A stretch of 40,188 nt of DNA from the NCBI GenBank assembly GCA_902470345.1, contig CABRGB010000011.1, positions 1-40,188 of the forward strand, given 5' to 3'. The notes below the pieces were generated by a model. That model did no database searches. It had not been told where the DNA came from and worked only from the letters and a program-made list of their open reading frames with translations. Position numbers and translations under genes: made by a program. This document shows positions 31,128-39,508 of this stretch, piece by piece. Every line of letters starts with the position of its first letter. Position 1 is the first letter of the stretch. This stretch comes from an uncultured Collinsella sp. GTDB taxonomy: Bacteria; Actinomycetota; Coriobacteriia; Coriobacteriales; Coriobacteriaceae.

Positions 31128-31159
31128 GTTTTCAACAAGATGAAAGGCGGTCCCAACCA

Positions 31160-32194
31160 ATGATTATCGATGCAAATTCCTACTGGTTCGACGAGCACAT
31201 CTTTCATGACGAGACGCTCTGCGAACAGTTTTTGGCCGAGGTACCCCGCGCCTATGACACCGAAGGCTATCTGACCATGAATTCCGCCGGCAAACGACAG
31301 ATCGTGATCGAGATGCCCGCCGGTTCTCCGGGTCTTAACTACATTGAGGGCGACTACACCCTCGAGAAGCGCTTGGCCGATATGGATGAGGCGGGGGTCG
31401 ACAAGGCGATCCTCAAGCTCCCCGGTTGTCACGAGTGGATGTCGCTCGAGATGTGCCGGCGTTTCAACGACGGTATGGCTGCTGACGCGAAGGCGTCAAG
31501 TGGCCGTCTGATTCCGCTTGTCGCTGTGCCGCCCTTTGGCACCAAAGCGAATTTGGAGGAGCTCGATCGCAGGCTCGACGATGGTTTTGCGGGTGTGCAG
31601 CTCTGCGCTCACTACGGCAAGCGCTATCTCGACGACCAGGTCTTCTCGAGCTTTTTCGAGCACCTGAACGAACGCCATGTCACCGTTTACGTGCACCATG
31701 TTCCCGTGCCGGTCGAGAACGAATCGCTTCTCGCGTACGACAACCTTCGCCGCTCTTATGGCCGCTGCGTCGACCAAACTACGGCGATCGGCCGAGAGAT
31801 CTTTGGCGATTTCTTTGAGCGCTACCCCAATATCAAGATGGTCCACTCCATGCTCGGCGGCGCATACTTTGCGTTCAAGGAGATGCTGCTGCCTCATGGT
31901 CCCAAGCGCCCTGATGCTTCTGGCCGTTTTCAGGTCGATACCGAGACCGTTTCCAGGCGCCTCGAGAACAACATCTATTTCGACATGTCCCATGCTCAGC
32001 CTTGGGGCAAGACACTCCTTGCCTGCGCGGTTGACGTGCTGGGTGCAGACCATATTGTTTTTGGCACGAGCTATCCCGTTAAACGCGAGTGGCTCACCGA
32101 GGGTGTCGCCTGCGTTCGCGCTGCAAATCTGAGCGATACAGACAGCGACCTTGTGCTTGGCGGTACGGCGCAGCAACTGTACGGTGTCGAGTGA
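31160..32194 (+). CDS. Amidohydrolase_2-fold protein with missing metal ligands
   Basis: A 344-residue TIM-barrel protein resembling the ACMSD / gamma-resorcylate decarboxylase amidohydrolase branch. Family landmarks can be aligned: the N-terminal strand, the VYVHHVPVP strand with histidines, and FGTSYPVKREWLTEG near the C-terminus. However, the N-terminal HxH metal motif reads Asn6-Ser-Tyr8 (DANSYW), and the terminal metal Asp of the usual GSDYP is Ser304 in GTSYP. Catalysis with the normal metal centre is therefore unlikely. It may work metal-free, bind ligand only, or be inactive. First gene of the cluster, 26 bp before the next; AAAGGCGG precedes the ATG. Confidence 0.8.
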   Translation: MIIDANSYWFDEHIFHDETLCEQFLAEVPRAYDTEGYLTMNSAGKRQIVIEMPAGSPGLNYIEGDYTLEKRLADMDEAGVDKAILKLPGCHEWMSLEMCRRFNDGMAADAKASSGRLIPLVAVPPFGTKANLEELDRRLDDGFAGVQLCAHYGKRYLDDQVFSSFFEHLNERHVTVYVHHVPVPVENESLLAYDNLRRSYGRCVDQTTAIGREIFGDFFERYPNIKMVHSMLGGAYFAFKEMLLPHGPKRPDASGRFQVDTETVSRRLENNIYFDMSHAQPWGKTLLACAVDVLGADHIVFGTSYPVKREWLTEGVACVRAANLSDTDSDLVLGGTAQQLYGVE

Positions 32195-32220
32195 GCGGCA
32201 ATCAGAGGGGAGTATCTGCC

Positions 32221-33468
32221 ATGGACGAAGGAGAGATGAGGGCTGGGGCCGCTCGTGTGGCCATCGATCTTGGGGACGTGTTGCCGTTCGACGGTTTCGA
32301 CGAACTCCGTCATGAGGTCTTCGCCCGTGCCCTTATCATCGAGGGGACGGGGCGACGCGCCTGCGTCCTTTCGCTTGAGGTCACCTCGATCGCTCCGGCT
32401 CTACTCGCCGATCTGCGTGAGGTTGTTGAGGATGCCGCCAATTGCAGCGGTGCTTATTCTTGGGTGGTTCCTACCCACACGTTTTCCATGCCTCACGTCC
32501 GCACTCCCGGGCATCTTGTCGACGATGCTGCCCGCAACCGCAACGAGCGCTATCGCGCAGCGCTCGTCGCTGCCGCCCGCACGGCTGTCGAGCGCGCTGT
32601 TGCGGGCATTCGCTCTGCCACGCTCGCCACTGTGGAGGGCGAATGCCCCGTGAACGTTAATCGCGACATTGAGACGCCTGCCGGCTGGTGGTTGGGCTCG
32701 AATCCCAGGGGGTTTGCCGACCACACGATGCCCGTACTCGCCATAAGGGATGCCGGGGGCGAGTATGTTGCCGTGCTCGCGACGGCGGACGTTCAGTCCT
32801 CCGTGCTCGACGGGTCGCGCGACTCCGAGGGGAGGCACATGGCGAGCGGAGACCTCTTTGGTTTTGCCGTCATGTCACTCGAGCGCGAGCTGGGCGGCGT
32901 TGCCCTGTTGCTGCCAGGCGCCGCGGGCGACCAAGGTCCGGCGGAGCGCGCCATGAACGTCATGTTCGATGCGGCCGGCGTTAAGCAGACGGTCGATGCC
33001 CATGAAGACGGATACCGCATGCTGCACCAGCAGGGGCAGGCCTTGGGCGATGCTTTGATCGAGGCCGCTCGCATGGCGCGTGAGGATGACGCCACCGGCA
33101 TCGATGCCCGCACGGTCGACGTTTTTCTGCCCGCTCAGACACGCGCCGATTTTCACTCTTTGGCTCCGCACCGAACGTATGAATTTCATGCCGCTGGCGA
33201 GCAGCGCACGAGGGTCTATCTGCTCCGGCTGGGAAACGTCGAGCTTGTCGGCGTACAACCTGAGGTCTCGAGTGCATTCGGCGCCACTGTGCGCGCCGCT
33301 CGGTCCGGCTCTGTGTTCTTTGCCACGCTCGTCAACGGCGGACAGAAGTACCTACCGGCTCCCGACGCGTACGAAAAGATCACCTATGAGGCCATGAACT
33401 CCGGTTTTGCCGCCGGATCCCATGAGCGCCTCGTCGAAATCATCATTGCCGCCTTGAATGCGGCGTGA
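32221..33468 (+). CDS. Neutral/alkaline ceramidase-like protein (degenerate member)
   Basis: A 415-residue protein related to the N-terminal domain family of neutral/alkaline ceramidases, amidases that cleave N-acyl bonds. Aligned landmarks: PTHTFSMPH (residues 84-92) in place of the family's HxH (His86 kept, the second is Phe88); PGAAGDQGP (232-240) in place of GD.S, so the expected nucleophile Ser is Gly239; and NGGQKYLPAPDAYEKITYEA (20 residues) near the C-terminus, which retains the family's NG.x.YLP...YE pattern. No signal peptide, unlike secreted ceramidases. The start at 32221 follows GAGGGGAG; the longer ORF overlaps the previous gene and is rejected. Its partner follows after 18 bp. 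Confidence 0.75.
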   Translation: MDEGEMRAGAARVAIDLGDVLPFDGFDELRHEVFARALIIEGTGRRACVLSLEVTSIAPALLADLREVVEDAANCSGAYSWVVPTHTFSMPHVRTPGHLVDDAARNRNERYRAALVAAARTAVERAVAGIRSATLATVEGECPVNVNRDIETPAGWWLGSNPRGFADHTMPVLAIRDAGGEYVAVLATADVQSSVLDGSRDSEGRHMASGDLFGFAVMSLERELGGVALLLPGAAGDQGPAERAMNVMFDAAGVKQTVDAHEDGYRMLHQQGQALGDALIEAARMAREDDATGIDARTVDVFLPAQTRADFHSLAPHRTYEFHAAGEQRTRVYLLRLGNVELVGVQPEVSSAFGATVRAARSGSVFFATLVNGGQKYLPAPDAYEKITYEAMNSGFAAGSHERLVEIIIAALNAA

Positions 33469-33486
33469 CACAGAAGGAGAACGTGC

Positions 33487-34605
33487 ATGAACATTGGACA
33501 CGCGCGCCGCAAAATCACCCCACAGGGCGACATCTACCTGATTGGCTACCGCAATCTTCCCAACCGTCTGGAGCCTGCGACAGGCGTCCATGACGACGTC
33601 TTCGCCAACGCCATCCTCTTCCAGCAAGGCGAACGTGAAGTGTTTCTCTTTAATGCCGATGTCCTCGAGTTCGAGGAAAGCATGGCCGAGGAAGTCAAGA
33701 CAATGCTCGCCGAGCGCTACGGCATTGACCGTGATTGCGTCCTGCTCTCGGCGACGCACGACCATACTTCAATCGTCGCTTACCACCGCAGCTGGTGGAC
33801 GGGAAAATTCGACGAGAACTACTACCGCTGGTTCTTCGATACCATTTGCCAATGCTTTGAGGAGTGCCGCGCCAACGCACAGCCCGCGATTTGTCGCTTG
33901 GGCAAGCAGGTCATCACCGGTTTCTACGACAACCGCATCATCCCAGGTGAACTCGCCGACAATGAGGTCATTGTCGTATCGTTCTTCGATACCGAAGGCA
34001 AGCCATTTGCGGGCTTTGTGAACTGGGCGGTGCATTCCGCTTGCGTCGGACCCGACTGCACGGAGCTCACGAGCGAACTCGCCGGTCTTACCGGCAAAAA
34101 GCTCGCTCAGAGTCTTGGTTACTATCCGGCCATGGTCGTCGGTGCTGCTGGCGACTGTAGCGACCGCAATTTTCGTCAGGGACGCGGCATTCCCGAGGTC
34201 GAGCGCGTTTCGACCGGTCTTGCCGAGGCGATTTCCCAGATCAAGCTCGATCGCGAGGTCGTTCTCGACCGCATCGAGCCTCAGACGTTCTATCACACCG
34301 TTGCCCATGACGACTTTTCGCTCACGCTTAAGTGTGTCGTCATCAGTTTGGGCGGCCTGCATCTCTTTGTGTTCCCGAGTGAGCTCGGCAGCGACTTGGG
34401 TATTCGCATGAAGCGCGAATGCCCGGTCGAGGGAATAGTTTGCGGTTACACCAACGGCTATTTCGAGTATTTCCTTCCGGCACGCGAGTACGGCCTCTCC
34501 TTTGAGACCGAGCGTACTCAGATTCCCCAGGGCGAACCGGAACGTCTGTGTGACAAGTTCTGCCAGACGACGAGACTTCTCGGCGCAGCAGATTCGCGTC
34601 TGTAG
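33487..34605 (+). CDS. Neutral/alkaline ceramidase-like protein (motifs retained)
   Basis: A 372-residue cytosolic homologue of the preceding protein. It keeps the HxH motif (THDHTS, His91 and His93), the third zinc-site histidine in NWAVHS (His183) and the nucleophile motif GAAGDCS (Ser225), in the order known from Pseudomonas ceramidase. The C-terminal YTNGYFEYFLPAREYG also matches, although the following YE is FE. It is therefore the likelier catalytic member, probably an amidase or deacylase. Short length and lack of a signal peptide argue against lipid ceramide as substrate; a small imported N-acyl compound is more plausible. AGAAGGAG precedes the ATG. Confidence 0.78.
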   Translation: MNIGHARRKITPQGDIYLIGYRNLPNRLEPATGVHDDVFANAILFQQGEREVFLFNADVLEFEESMAEEVKTMLAERYGIDRDCVLLSATHDHTSIVAYHRSWWTGKFDENYYRWFFDTICQCFEECRANAQPAICRLGKQVITGFYDNRIIPGELADNEVIVVSFFDTEGKPFAGFVNWAVHSACVGPDCTELTSELAGLTGKKLAQSLGYYPAMVVGAAGDCSDRNFRQGRGIPEVERVSTGLAEAISQIKLDREVVLDRIEPQTFYHTVAHDDFSLTLKCVVISLGGLHLFVFPSELGSDLGIRMKRECPVEGIVCGYTNGYFEYFLPAREYGLSFETERTQIPQGEPERLCDKFCQTTRLLGAADSRL

Positions 34606-34798
34606 ACCTGATTGCGTGACATGGGCCAATGAGGCTCGCTGCCATGTGATCGGCATCTTCCATCTTCTCTGCCGTTTCCCATCCCGGGCGTACGTGCGTC
34701 CGCGGATTTCAAAGGGGGAAGCGGGTTCCTTGCCCTCCCACGTCGACTACGGAGGCATGAAATCGATGCTATACCCCGCTCAGAAAAAGGAGAATTCC

Positions 34799-36241
34799 AT
34801 GAAATACCAGAAGCTTTGCGATGAAATCATCACAAAGGTCGGTGGTCGAGACAATGTGTTAGACGTGAGCCACTGCATTACGCGTCTCCGCTTCCGCCTC
34901 AAGGATGAATCGCTCGCCCAGACCAATGAGCTTAAGGCGACGAAGGGCGTCGTTGACGTCATCCAGGCCGGCGGACAGTATCAGGTCGTGATTGGTGCCA
35001 CTGTCGAGGCCGTCTACAACGACCTTGTTCAGATTGGCGGGTTCGACTCCAAACCCGCACTCGATATCGATGAGGGCGACGACGTCAAAAAGGGCGATCC
35101 ATTCTCGCGTCTGCTTGCCATCATCTCCGAGATTCTGCAACCGGTTCTTGGCGTGCTTATGGCCGGTGGCTTTATCAAGTCGATGCTCGCGCTCTGCACG
35201 GTTGCCGGTTGGCTTGCCAAGGACAGCAATACGTATGTGACGCTCTCGGCAATCGGAGATTCGGTCTTCTATTACTTTCCGCTAATCATTGGCTGGACGT
35301 CGGCCAAGAAGTTCGGACTTAAGCCCGTTATGGGAATGGCGCTCGGTGGTATCCTCGTCTACCCGACGCTCGTTGCCCTTATGGGCGGAGATCCGCTCTA
35401 CACGCTCGGCGCCGGCACGGTCTTCGAGTCCAATGTCTACGGTGATATTTTTGGCATCCCGCTGATCATGCAGAATTACTCATCGACGATTCTGCCTGCG
35501 ATCTTTATCGTCTGGATTGCCTCCAAGGTGCACAAGGCCCTTTCTAACGCGCTGCCCGCGCTTGTGAGCTCGTTCTTCTCCAACATCCTGACGCTCCTCA
35601 TTTGCGGCATCCTTGGCCTGCTTGTGGTCGGTCCGGTCATGACGGTCCTCTCCAACATCGTTGCCCAGATCATCTTGATGCTCATCAACTTCCAGCCCGC
35701 CATCGCCGGCTTCGTCATCGGCACGTTCTGGAGCCTGCTCGTCATGTTCGGCCTGCACTGGGGTATCATCCCGCTGTGGTTCCTCGATGTCGCAACCTAC
35801 GGCTATGACCTCATTAATCCGCTCGTGTATGCAGGCGGTTGGGCCATCGCCGGTGCTGTGCTTGGCATGATCATCCGAACCAAGGATTCCGAGGAAAATG
35901 CTGCCGTCAACATTCCCGCCCTTGTCTCTTCGATTTTCGGTGTCAACGAGCCTGCGCTTTACGCCATCTTGCTGCCGCGTAAGCGCCTTATGTGGGCAAC
36001 CTTTATTTCCGCTGGTGTAGGCGGCGCCATCGCCGGCCTCATGGGTGCCAAACTCTATGCCTTCGGTGCCTCCGGCCCGCTCGGTTTTCCGAGCTTTATT
36101 AACCCTGCCGGCATCGACATGGGCTTTATCGGCCTTGTCATCTCCGGTGTGGTCGCTTTCGTTCTGGCTCTTGTCGCCGCTATGGTGATCGGTACCAGGA
36201 AGGACGAGGGCGGTAAGGCACTCAACATCTCGGTGGACTAG
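34799..36241 (+). CDS. PTS transporter EIIBC, beta-glucoside/Glc superfamily
   Basis: A 480-residue phosphotransferase permease. Residues 1-80 are an EIIB domain with the phosphorylatable Cys26 (VSHCITRLRF). A short linker follows (85-100), then a roughly ten-segment EIIC domain (about 105-465) with the family GxxxxPxL and GINEPA-like FGVNEPALYAILLP motifs. No EIIA domain is fused and none lies nearby, so a shared EIIA must be used. It imports and phosphorylates a sugar or glycoside. AAGGAG is 6 nt before the ATG at 34799; upstream ATGs at 34757 and 34766 give a non-family extension. The 193-bp gap before it has only a weak ACATGG/CCATGT hairpin. Followed by a strong terminator. Confidence 0.9.
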   Translation: MKYQKLCDEIITKVGGRDNVLDVSHCITRLRFRLKDESLAQTNELKATKGVVDVIQAGGQYQVVIGATVEAVYNDLVQIGGFDSKPALDIDEGDDVKKGDPFSRLLAIISEILQPVLGVLMAGGFIKSMLALCTVAGWLAKDSNTYVTLSAIGDSVFYYFPLIIGWTSAKKFGLKPVMGMALGGILVYPTLVALMGGDPLYTLGAGTVFESNVYGDIFGIPLIMQNYSSTILPAIFIVWIASKVHKALSNALPALVSSFFSNILTLLICGILGLLVVGPVMTVLSNIVAQIILMLINFQPAIAGFVIGTFWSLLVMFGLHWGIIPLWFLDVATYGYDLINPLVYAGGWAIAGAVLGMIIRTKDSEENAAVNIPALVSSIFGVNEPALYAILLPRKRLMWATFISAGVGGAIAGLMGAKLYAFGASGPLGFPSFINPAGIDMGFIGLVISGVVAFVLALVAAMVIGTRKDEGGKALNISVD

Positions 36242-36261
36242 TCTGTCTGCGCACTTTAACT

Positions 36262-36302
36262 AAATATGCCTCGGACGGCGACGTGCCGCCCGAGGCATAT
36301 TT
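36262..36302. terminator. Bidirectional terminator after the PTS gene
   Basis: Thirteen-bp stem AAATATGCCTCGG / CCGAGGCATATTT (36262-36274, 36290-36302) with an inner GGC/GCC pairing, A-rich before and T-rich after. It lies between the convergent PTS and LysR genes and can serve both. Confidence 0.88.
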
Positions 36303-36364
36303 ATGTTTTGTGCCGTTGTCAGCGTGTTTGCGGACACAAGTCTGCGGTTGTGGAGCAGCGGGGA

Positions 36365-37288
36365 TTATGACGGTCGTGCCGCGGTGGAAGACGTACGGTC
36401 GCCCTGCAGGAGCTGACGGTAGGGGAGGAAGCCGATGAACGAGACGACCGCCTGCGAGTGCGCGGCGTTTCGCTTGAGGTAGAGCCTGACCTCGGAGGTC
36501 GTCGCGGGCTCGAGCGGCACCAGGGCTACCTTTCCGCTGGCGAGCGATTCCGCCGGCTTGCGCATGAGGAATGAGACGCCGGCGCCGCGCGCGACAAGGG
36601 AGATGATGTTCTCGGCTCGTTTGCCGGTGAACGTAACACGTGGGCCAAATCCAGCTTCGCGACAAAGGGAAAGGACGAGCTCGCTTACGAACGAGCCTTG
36701 GGGAAGCATGAGGAAATTCTCGTCGATAAGGTCGTCTATCTCGACGGTGTCACGTTCGGCGAGCGGATGGTCGAGTGGAAGGACGGCCACGAGCCGGTCG
36801 GTCGTAAAGGGAATCTTTTTGAACTCCGGCTCGATGGCGCCGCCGTCACGGATGAAGGCCAGGTCAATGTCCTCGTGCAGGAGCATGCGCTTGAGTGTGT
36901 CGCCCTCGCCCTCGATGAGCTCGACAGAATATGAGGGGTTCGCCTGCTGAAAATCGATGACGGCGTCCGTGATCCCATAAGGGGCCATAATGGGGATAGA
37001 ACCTACGGTGAGGTGCTCGAGCGGCTCACCTGCGCCTATTTGAATGGCGGCAAGATAGCGGTGCTGAAGCGTCGCAATTTTTTGCGCATAGGGGAGGAGC
37101 GCTTCACCTTGCGCGGTGAGTGTTACGTGGCGCTGGCTTCGATCGATGAGCTTGCAGCCGAGTTCGTGCTCCATTGCCATGATGTGCTTGGAGAGGGTTG
37201 ATTGCGACATGAAAAGCAGCTCCGCCGCATCAAGAAACGTGCGTGACTGCGCTAAGATGGCGAATTCGCCAAAGCGGCTGATATCCAT
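36365..37288 (-). CDS. LysR-type transcriptional regulator
   Basis: A 307-residue LTTR. The HTH (FLDAAELLFMSQSTLSKHI, about 18-36) is followed by the wing LIDRSQRHVTLTAQGEALLPYA (residues 47-68) and an effector domain from about residue 90 (HLTVGSIPIMAPYG). It is convergent with the PTS gene and closes the cluster. It is the only regulator next to it and the best candidate to bind the palindrome at 31062-31078. GGAGG precedes the ATG at 37288. The upstream deformylase homologue ends 36 bp before it on the same strand, so the two may be co-transcribed. Confidence 0.9.
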   Translation of the reverse strand: MDISRFGEFAILAQSRTFLDAAELLFMSQSTLSKHIMAMEHELGCKLIDRSQRHVTLTAQGEALLPYAQKIATLQHRYLAAIQIGAGEPLEHLTVGSIPIMAPYGITDAVIDFQQANPSYSVELIEGEGDTLKRMLLHEDIDLAFIRDGGAIEPEFKKIPFTTDRLVAVLPLDHPLAERDTVEIDDLIDENFLMLPQGSFVSELVLSLCREAGFGPRVTFTGKRAENIISLVARGAGVSFLMRKPAESLASGKVALVPLEPATTSEVRLYLKRNAAHSQAVVSFIGFLPYRQLLQGDRTSSTAARPS

Positions 37289-37324
37289 AGGGAGGCCTCC
37301 GGTACCCTCATTTTGGCAGGTGGC

Positions 37325-37735
37325 CTAAACCACGACGCCATTGCAGTGGTCGATTTCGTGTTGGATGATCTCGGCGGTGTAGCCCGAGAAGTTTTTGATG
37401 CGGTGGACGAAGTTCTCGTCCAAATACTCCACCTTAATGCGGCGATAGCGGGTACAGGGACGCTCGCCGATCAGCGAGAGACATCCTTCGCTCGTCTGAT
37501 AGGCATTGACCTGCTCAAGAATTTGAGGGTTGTACATCAGGAGTGTCCTGTTGCCGTCCTTTACGCAGATGATGCGTTTGCGCACGCCAATCATGTTGGC
37601 GGCGAGGCCCACGCACTCGCGCTCATGCTCGTGGAGTGTATCCAGGAGGTCCTGCCCGGTCGCGGCATCGTCGGGTCCCGCGTCTTCGGAAGGCAGGCGC
37701 AAAAAGAACTCGGATTTCATGATGGGCTTAATCAT
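37325..37735 (-). CDS. Peptide deformylase-family protein
   Basis: A 136-residue deformylase-fold protein. Motif 2 EGCLS (83-87, metal ligand Cys85) and motif 3 HEIDH (126-130, with catalytic Glu127) are intact. In motif 1, GLAANMIG (43-50), the normally invariant Gln that stabilises the transition state is Met48. It is shorter than typical Def (about 165-185 residues). The start at 37735 follows AGGAG; earlier in-frame codons lack sites. It pairs with the 21233-21652 homologue, which has the reverse defects. Genuine deformylation of nascent formyl-Met is possible but uncertain. Divergent from the MFS transporter, 205 bp away. Confidence 0.85.
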   Translation of the reverse strand: MIKPIMKSEFFLRLPSEDAGPDDAATGQDLLDTLHEHERECVGLAANMIGVRKRIICVKDGNRTLLMYNPQILEQVNAYQTSEGCLSLIGERPCTRYRRIKVEYLDENFVHRIKNFSGYTAEIIQHEIDHCNGVVV

Positions 37736-37940
37736 GGCGGGCTCCTCATGTCTCATGCTTTCGTGGACTTTTAATAATAGCGCGGAAGGAAAGCTGTGCG
37801 TCCGCGTTACAATCTTTCGACGTTGGACCATGTTGTCAGACTCGTCGTGTACGGCGTCTGGCGTAAGTCTAGGGCTCATTTTTCGCCCCGGACTGTTCCT
37901 CTGGGGCGATGCGACTGTCGTTCCAAGAGGAAGGAAATGC

Positions 37941-39356
37941 ATGGGGAGCAAATCTCAGCAACAAGTTCAAGTAACGCCATCGGCCACTGCGGCGCTTCTC
38001 GTCGTTATGTATATTGCGGCCTTTGTTGCCGCGTTTAACGAGAACATCATTAACGTGGCGTTGCACGACATTATGGTGGCCTTTTCGGTGAGTGCCACCA
38101 CGGCGCAGTGGCTCGTCTCGGGCTACATGATTGTGACGTCGATCTTTACGGCCATCATGGCCTTCCTGTCCGGCCGTTTCTCGACGCGCAAGCTGCTGTT
38201 TTTCGCATGCGGATGCATGGTCGCCGGCGAAGTCCTGTGCCTGGTCGCTCCGTCGTTTAGCGTTTTGCTGCCAAGTCGTATTTTGCAGGCTGCGGGATCG
38301 GGCATCTTGTTCCCGCTCATGATGAACGTGGTGCTGTCTTGCGCCCCGCGCGAGAAGCTCGGTCTGTATCTGAGCCTGGGTGGTGCCTGCATTACGCTAG
38401 GGCCGGCGTTTGGACCCGTAATCAGCGGTCTTATGTGCACGTTGTTCGGCTGGAGGGCGGTGTTCGTAGTGCCGCTGGTGGGCGGCATTGTGGTCGCTGC
38501 GGCGGGCGTTAAGCTTGTTCAGAATGTCGGAGAGCGCTCGAACACCACGCTTGATATTCTGTCGGTTGTTTTGCTCGCCGCCGGCATTACGGCATTTGTG
38601 TATTCCGTAGGCGAGTTCTCGACCAATCTGATTGCCGGCATCGTGGCGCTTTTCGCCGCCATTGTGCTGCTCGGCCTGTTTGCGGCCCGTCAGCTCAAGC
38701 TCGAGCATCCGGTGCTTAACGTGCGTCCCATGGCGAGCTTTCGCTTTTGGCCTGCGTGTCTGCTTGTGGTGGTGTCGATGATGACGACGTTCTCGATGAG
38801 CGTTTTGTTGCCGCTCTATTTTGAGGGCGCATACGGCATGACCGCACTTATTGCGGGCTTGCTCATTTTGCCGGCGATTGCCTGCAACGCCGTGACCTCG
38901 ATTGTGGGCGGACGCGTGATGGACGCCCGTGGCGCATGGCCGCTGCTGCCGGTCGGTTTTGCCCTGATTGCCGTGGGGCAGACTGCCATCTCGATGACGG
39001 CGGCAAGCATGAACATCGGCGTCGTCGTGGCGCTGACCGTTGTGGTGTATGCCGGAGTCGGTTTGGTGCTGAGCCCCTCGCAAACGGCCGGCTTGGAGAC
39101 GCTACCCGCCGCTGAACATCCTCACGGAACGGCATTGCTTAACACGTGGAATATGATTGCCGCATCGTTTGGCCCGTCGCTGTTTATCGGTCTGCTCTCG
39201 AGTTCTGCTGCGACCGCCGGCGCCGCTGGCGCTGCGACAGACGTTGCCCAGGCGATTGGATTTGCAGCTGCCGTGCGTGTAGCGGCTGTAATTGCCGTGG
39301 TCGGGTTCGTGGCGTCGCTGGTGTACGCTCGTCGCGAGTCACACATGTCGCATTAA
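37941..39356 (+). CDS. MFS transporter, DHA2 (EmrB/QacA-like) drug:H+ antiporter family
   Basis: A 471-residue membrane protein with about 14 hydrophobic segments. It carries the DHA2 signatures: FNENIINVALHDIMVAF in TM1, TTAQWLVSGYMI in TM2, GRFSTRKLLFF (motif A loop), LLPSRILQAAGSGILFPL in TM4 and GPAFGPVISGLMCTLFGWRAVF (about motif C, residues 155-176). Such transporters export drugs, bile salts or metabolites with protons. GAGGAAGG precedes the ATG at 37941; the 137-codon upstream extension overlaps the deformylase gene antisense and is rejected. No adjacent TetR/MarR regulator is present. Confidence 0.9.
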   Translation: MGSKSQQQVQVTPSATAALLVVMYIAAFVAAFNENIINVALHDIMVAFSVSATTAQWLVSGYMIVTSIFTAIMAFLSGRFSTRKLLFFACGCMVAGEVLCLVAPSFSVLLPSRILQAAGSGILFPLMMNVVLSCAPREKLGLYLSLGGACITLGPAFGPVISGLMCTLFGWRAVFVVPLVGGIVVAAAGVKLVQNVGERSNTTLDILSVVLLAAGITAFVYSVGEFSTNLIAGIVALFAAIVLLGLFAARQLKLEHPVLNVRPMASFRFWPACLLVVVSMMTTFSMSVLLPLYFEGAYGMTALIAGLLILPAIACNAVTSIVGGRVMDARGAWPLLPVGFALIAVGQTAISMTAASMNIGVVVALTVVVYAGVGLVLSPSQTAGLETLPAAEHPHGTALLNTWNMIAASFGPSLFIGLLSSSAATAGAAGAATDVAQAIGFAAAVRVAAVIAVVGFVASLVYARRESHMSH

Positions 39357-39440
39357 TGTGTGCACATAGATTCTGCAGCTAGATTGGATGGCGACACCAT
39401 AAACTAATGGACGTTTTGCCGAGAGGCATGAATGTTTAAA

Positions 39441-39503
39441 GCGCAAAGAGTGCGCGACGGGCCCCGCGAATGGGGCGATGATGCCCGAGAGGGCCAAGAA
39501 GGA
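39441..39503 (+). promoter_or_regulatory. Leader with three consecutive hairpins before the RGG-tail gene
   Basis: GCGC/GCGC (39441-39444, 39452-39455), GCCCC/GGGGC (39461-39465, 39472-39476) and GCCC-GAGA-GGGC (39483-39494, GNRA loop) follow in series and end just before AAGGAG (39498-39503). The structure could govern translation of the gene at 39509. Confidence 0.45.
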
Positions 39504-39508
39504 GTCTC

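Noticed and set aside
37530..37940. 137-codon N-terminal extension of the MFS transporter
   Set aside because: Overlaps the deformylase homologue antisense; the transporter begins properly at 37941 with a ribosome site.
39407..39439. Ten-codon upstream frame before the RGG-tail gene
   Set aside because: No ribosome site and no regulatory residue pattern; likely chance.
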